7,503 nt of DNA from Acidobacteriota bacterium (GTDB lineage: Bacteria; Acidobacteriota; UBA6911; RPQK01). Shown here one piece after another: positions 5,233-7,503 of this stretch. Position 1 is the stretch's first letter. Each line of letters begins with the position of its first letter. The notes beneath the pieces are model-generated. The model saw nothing but the letters and a program-made list of their open reading frames with translations, searched no databases and had not been told where the DNA came from. A program made the position numbers and the translations under genes. The stretch is taken from assembly GCA_003819755.1 (NCBI GenBank), contig RPQK01000364.1, positions 1 to 7,503 on the forward strand, read 5' to 3'.

Positions 5233-7503
5233 CTACCACTTCAACTTCAGCCCCAAGCGCACGATTCGCTCCGGGGCACTGGGGCTGGTGCTGGTGATCG
5301 ACATGAAGTTCGCCGAACTGACGTCTGACTCGGGATTGCTGAAATGCGGCGTATTGGTGAAGTTGAAGAACTCGGCACGAAATTCGAGATTCAACCCCTC
5401 CAGAATGGCGGCCGTTCGGGTGACTGAGAGATCCAGGTTGACCCAGGCTGGACCCCTGAGAATGTTCCTTCCGCTCGTCCCGTAACAATCGAAACCCGAG
5501 CAATCGACTCCCGGCACCCGGGTAACGGCCGCAAAGGCCGCCTGGTTGAAATACGGATTCCCAACCCCGATTCCTCCGAGTTTCTCAATCACCGCAATCT
5601 GGTCAGCGGTTTGGATGTTCTCTCGGGCGTTCAGAGTTCCCTGGGAGGACGTCACCGTAAACGGTACATTCGAGTTCGCCGAGAAGATGGTGTTCACCTG
5701 CCAATCCCGAATCACGCGGAACAACCACCCTTCGCCACCCCGAAACGGAAGCTGATAAATGCTTGCGACCTGAAGCATGTGGGGCCGACTGTAGCCTGCC
5801 TCGGCACGGTTTCGAGATAGCAAGGCCGGATCATTCCACAGAAGTGCTGTGCCTGCGTCACCGTCGGTAGAGTCGATGGTCTTCGAGAAAGTGTAGGCTC
5901 CCCGCACCGACAATCCTTGTGTGAACTGCCGATTCAACGAGAACTGAAACGCATGATAGCTCGAGCTCAGCCAACCGTCGTAGAGCGAGATTGGGGCAGT
6001 GCTCCGAGGATAAAGCTGCCTGCCTTCCGTCCCTCCTCCAGCCGGCGACCAGTTCAAGCTCTGATCAGCGAACTGATTTGACGTTCTCGACCCCACGTAT
6101 CCGAAAGAAGCAACAAACTCCGCCGGGAGTCTGCGCTCATAAAAGAGATTCCACGATTGAGTGTACGAACGGGTCAGTTCATCCGAGGGGAGTGTCCTCT
6201 GGGCCACGTTTGGCGGCAACGCCACCGATTCCTGATCCTCCAGGTCCGGTCCTTCGAAGCTGAGGGGGATGCCCTCCTCCAGGACCGTCAACGGGGTGTA
6301 GGCGCTTGACGATTCCCAGTGTCCGCCGACAATCAGCGGATACGAACCTCTCAGCGGTCCTGACAGCGCGAGCGGATCGTATGCCACGCCATACCCCGCA
6401 CGGATCACGTCATTCTTGCCAAGCCGATACGCAAGGCCCAGGCGCGGCGTCAACAACGGCGCTTTGACCTTGATGCCGTTGTCCAACATGACCTGGAAGG
6501 AGTCGAGGTCCAGATACTCCATTTCGCGGCCTCTTCTCGTAACGAGCGGGAAGTACTCGAACCGAAGCCCCAGCGTGAGGGTGAGCTTCGGACTCATATG
6601 CCACCGGTCGCTCAAATACAGGGCGTGTTGCCATTCCCTGGCGGTCATCAGCTCCCATTGAAGGCCCTTGCTCATCGAGGTCGGATAGCCGAGAAGAAAC
6701 GCGGCCCACCCATTCTGGTCTGTGACGGCCTGTCCTGGGACTCCCGTCGTTTCCCTGCTGAAAGTGAAAGATCCTCGGGGGCTGCCGCCTACTCCTGCCT
6801 GCCAGTGCTCCATTCGATAGTGGATAAGATCGTACCCCCACCGCAGCTGGTGATTTCCCCTGGCCCAGCTGAAGTTGTGAGATGCGCTCACGGTCTCTTC
6901 ATCACGGAACAGCGGGGTTCCATCGGTCAGCTGTCCGAAAGAACTAAAGCCGGGTACGTAGAAGGCAGGAACTCCTCCACATCGGTCTACCCCCGCAACG
7001 ACACACGCTGCGTCCTGGGTGTTGTTAGTCCCCTGGATACCGAGCGTATTCTGCCCGTAGTTTCCGTTGTCAAAATCCGCGTTCATGACCTGCTGGCCGA
7101 GATTCAAGTAAGAAGCGTTTCCGTCCAGGAAGAGGTTTGGCAAGAGTGTCCAGGTGTGTCCCAGGGAAAAGACACTGACACGAGTTCTTTCCTTGCCGTC
7201 TCGACCGCCGCCGATGGCGCCTCCCCCGCCTTCGCCGAAGATAGGATCCCTTTCGACGTTCGCCTTCATCCAGCTGAACTTGCCCCAAAGCGAGTGATCG
7301 ATCGTCCGGAGCCAATCGAGCTTCACATCTGCATGATTGCGGTTGACCTTCTCACTGCCGGACGCCTGATAATTATTCGTCAGAAGGTACTCATCGGAGT
7401 CCGGGTCTTTCAGGTTCGCGAGCGGAAGCAGAGATTGTGCGGCCTTGGCCTGGGCCGAAAGCCGGCTCGCTGGAATTACATTATTCTCGAAGGCGAGGCG
7501 GTC
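5233..7503 (-). CDS. TonB-dependent receptor, Oar-like (partial, N-terminus off window)
   Basis: The frame is open from the stop at 5233 to the right edge, giving the last 756 residues. A GTG at 7326 could be mistaken for a start, but coding clearly continues upstream with ENNVIPASRLSAQAKAAQSLLPL, the conserved segment that follows the plug in Oar-like receptors. Missing are the signal peptide, the carboxypeptidase-regulatory-like domain and the plug. The rest is outer-membrane barrel: TPRLGLAYRLGKNDVIRAGYG, SSYHAFQFSLNRQF, RGAYTFSKTIDS, GRNILRGPAWVNLDLSVTR and EFRAEFFNFTNTPHFSNP are family landmarks, and the chain ends in LGLKLKW with an aromatic terminal residue. Two close cysteine pairs (CVVAGVDRC and CSGFDC) may form loop disulfides. 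Such receptors take up large or scarce substrates with TonB energy; the substrate here cannot be told. It should be a BamA client. Confidence 0.92.
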   Translation of the reverse strand, partial: DRLAFENNVIPASRLSAQAKAAQSLLPLANLKDPDSDEYLLTNNYQASGSEKVNRNHADVKLDWLRTIDHSLWGKFSWMKANVERDPIFGEGGGGAIGGGRDGKERTRVSVFSLGHTWTLLPNLFLDGNASYLNLGQQVMNADFDNGNYGQNTLGIQGTNNTQDAACVVAGVDRCGGVPAFYVPGFSSFGQLTDGTPLFRDEETVSASHNFSWARGNHQLRWGYDLIHYRMEHWQAGVGGSPRGSFTFSRETTGVPGQAVTDQNGWAAFLLGYPTSMSKGLQWELMTAREWQHALYLSDRWHMSPKLTLTLGLRFEYFPLVTRRGREMEYLDLDSFQVMLDNGIKVKAPLLTPRLGLAYRLGKNDVIRAGYGVAYDPLALSGPLRGSYPLIVGGHWESSSAYTPLTVLEEGIPLSFEGPDLEDQESVALPPNVAQRTLPSDELTRSYTQSWNLFYERRLPAEFVASFGYVGSRTSNQFADQSLNWSPAGGGTEGRQLYPRSTAPISLYDGWLSSSYHAFQFSLNRQFTQGLSVRGAYTFSKTIDSTDGDAGTALLWNDPALLSRNRAEAGYSRPHMLQVASIYQLPFRGGEGWLFRVIRDWQVNTIFSANSNVPFTVTSSQGTLNARENIQTADQIAVIEKLGGIGVGNPYFNQAAFAAVTRVPGVDCSGFDCYGTSGRNILRGPAWVNLDLSVTRTAAILEGLNLEFRAEFFNFTNTPHFSNPESDVSSANFMSITSTSPSAPERIVRLGLKLKW

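Noticed and set aside
5012..5485. A 157-codon plus-strand frame across the REP array and receptor end
   Set aside because: Its first part is the REP hairpin translated three times and the rest is antisense to the receptor gene.
7324..7326. GTG at 7326 as the start of the TonB-dependent receptor
   Set aside because: The frame stays open to the window edge and the upstream 59 codons contain conserved Oar-like sequence, so the gene is cut by the window and does not start here.

Overview
The window looks like chromosomal DNA of a GC-rich (roughly 55-60% by eye) diderm bacterium, most likely an Acidobacteriota member. Three things point there: an Oar-like TonB-dependent receptor of the type amplified in that phylum, a five-POTRA BamA with a long insert after the RGF motif, and a small exported protein with an SPWAR motif and a Gly/Pro-rich linker that resembles uncharacterised acidobacterial proteins. 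The phylum assignment is inference from protein style only; there is no rRNA or other marker.

Layout, left to right. (1) 1-483, minus: 5' part of a gene for an exported SPWAR-motif protein, cut by the left edge. (2) 484-624: spacer with a likely intrinsic terminator for bamA and a long imperfect inverted repeat. (3) 625-3234, minus: bamA. (4) 3235-3400: divergent promoter region. (5) 3401-4213, plus: an exported DsbA-family thioredoxin-fold protein with a coiled coil ahead of the catalytic domain. (6) 4214-5232: a REP/RAYT locus. A minus-strand REP-associated tyrosine transposase (4320-4871) is bracketed by two near-identical, same-orientation 56-bp REP units, followed by three opposite-orientation REP units (one truncated) in the gap before the next gene. 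(7) 5233-7503, minus: C-terminal 756 residues of an Oar-like TonB-dependent receptor, cut by the right edge.

How it fits together: the host genes all serve the cell envelope. BamA inserts outer-membrane barrels, the receptor is one of its expected clients, and the DsbA-like protein acts on periplasmic thiols. The REP/RAYT locus is an accessory insertion between convergent 3' ends, where it interrupts no host gene.

The most interesting part is the REP/RAYT locus. All five repeats keep a GTAG foot and an identical inner stem; the four full copies keep the whole hairpin. The one difference between the two gene-flanking units lies in the hairpin loop. Four of the five carry an extra leader motif upstream of GTAG, and an orphan leader marks decay in the array. 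RAYT/REP systems are a known class, so this is a good example with some unusual details rather than a wholly new system.
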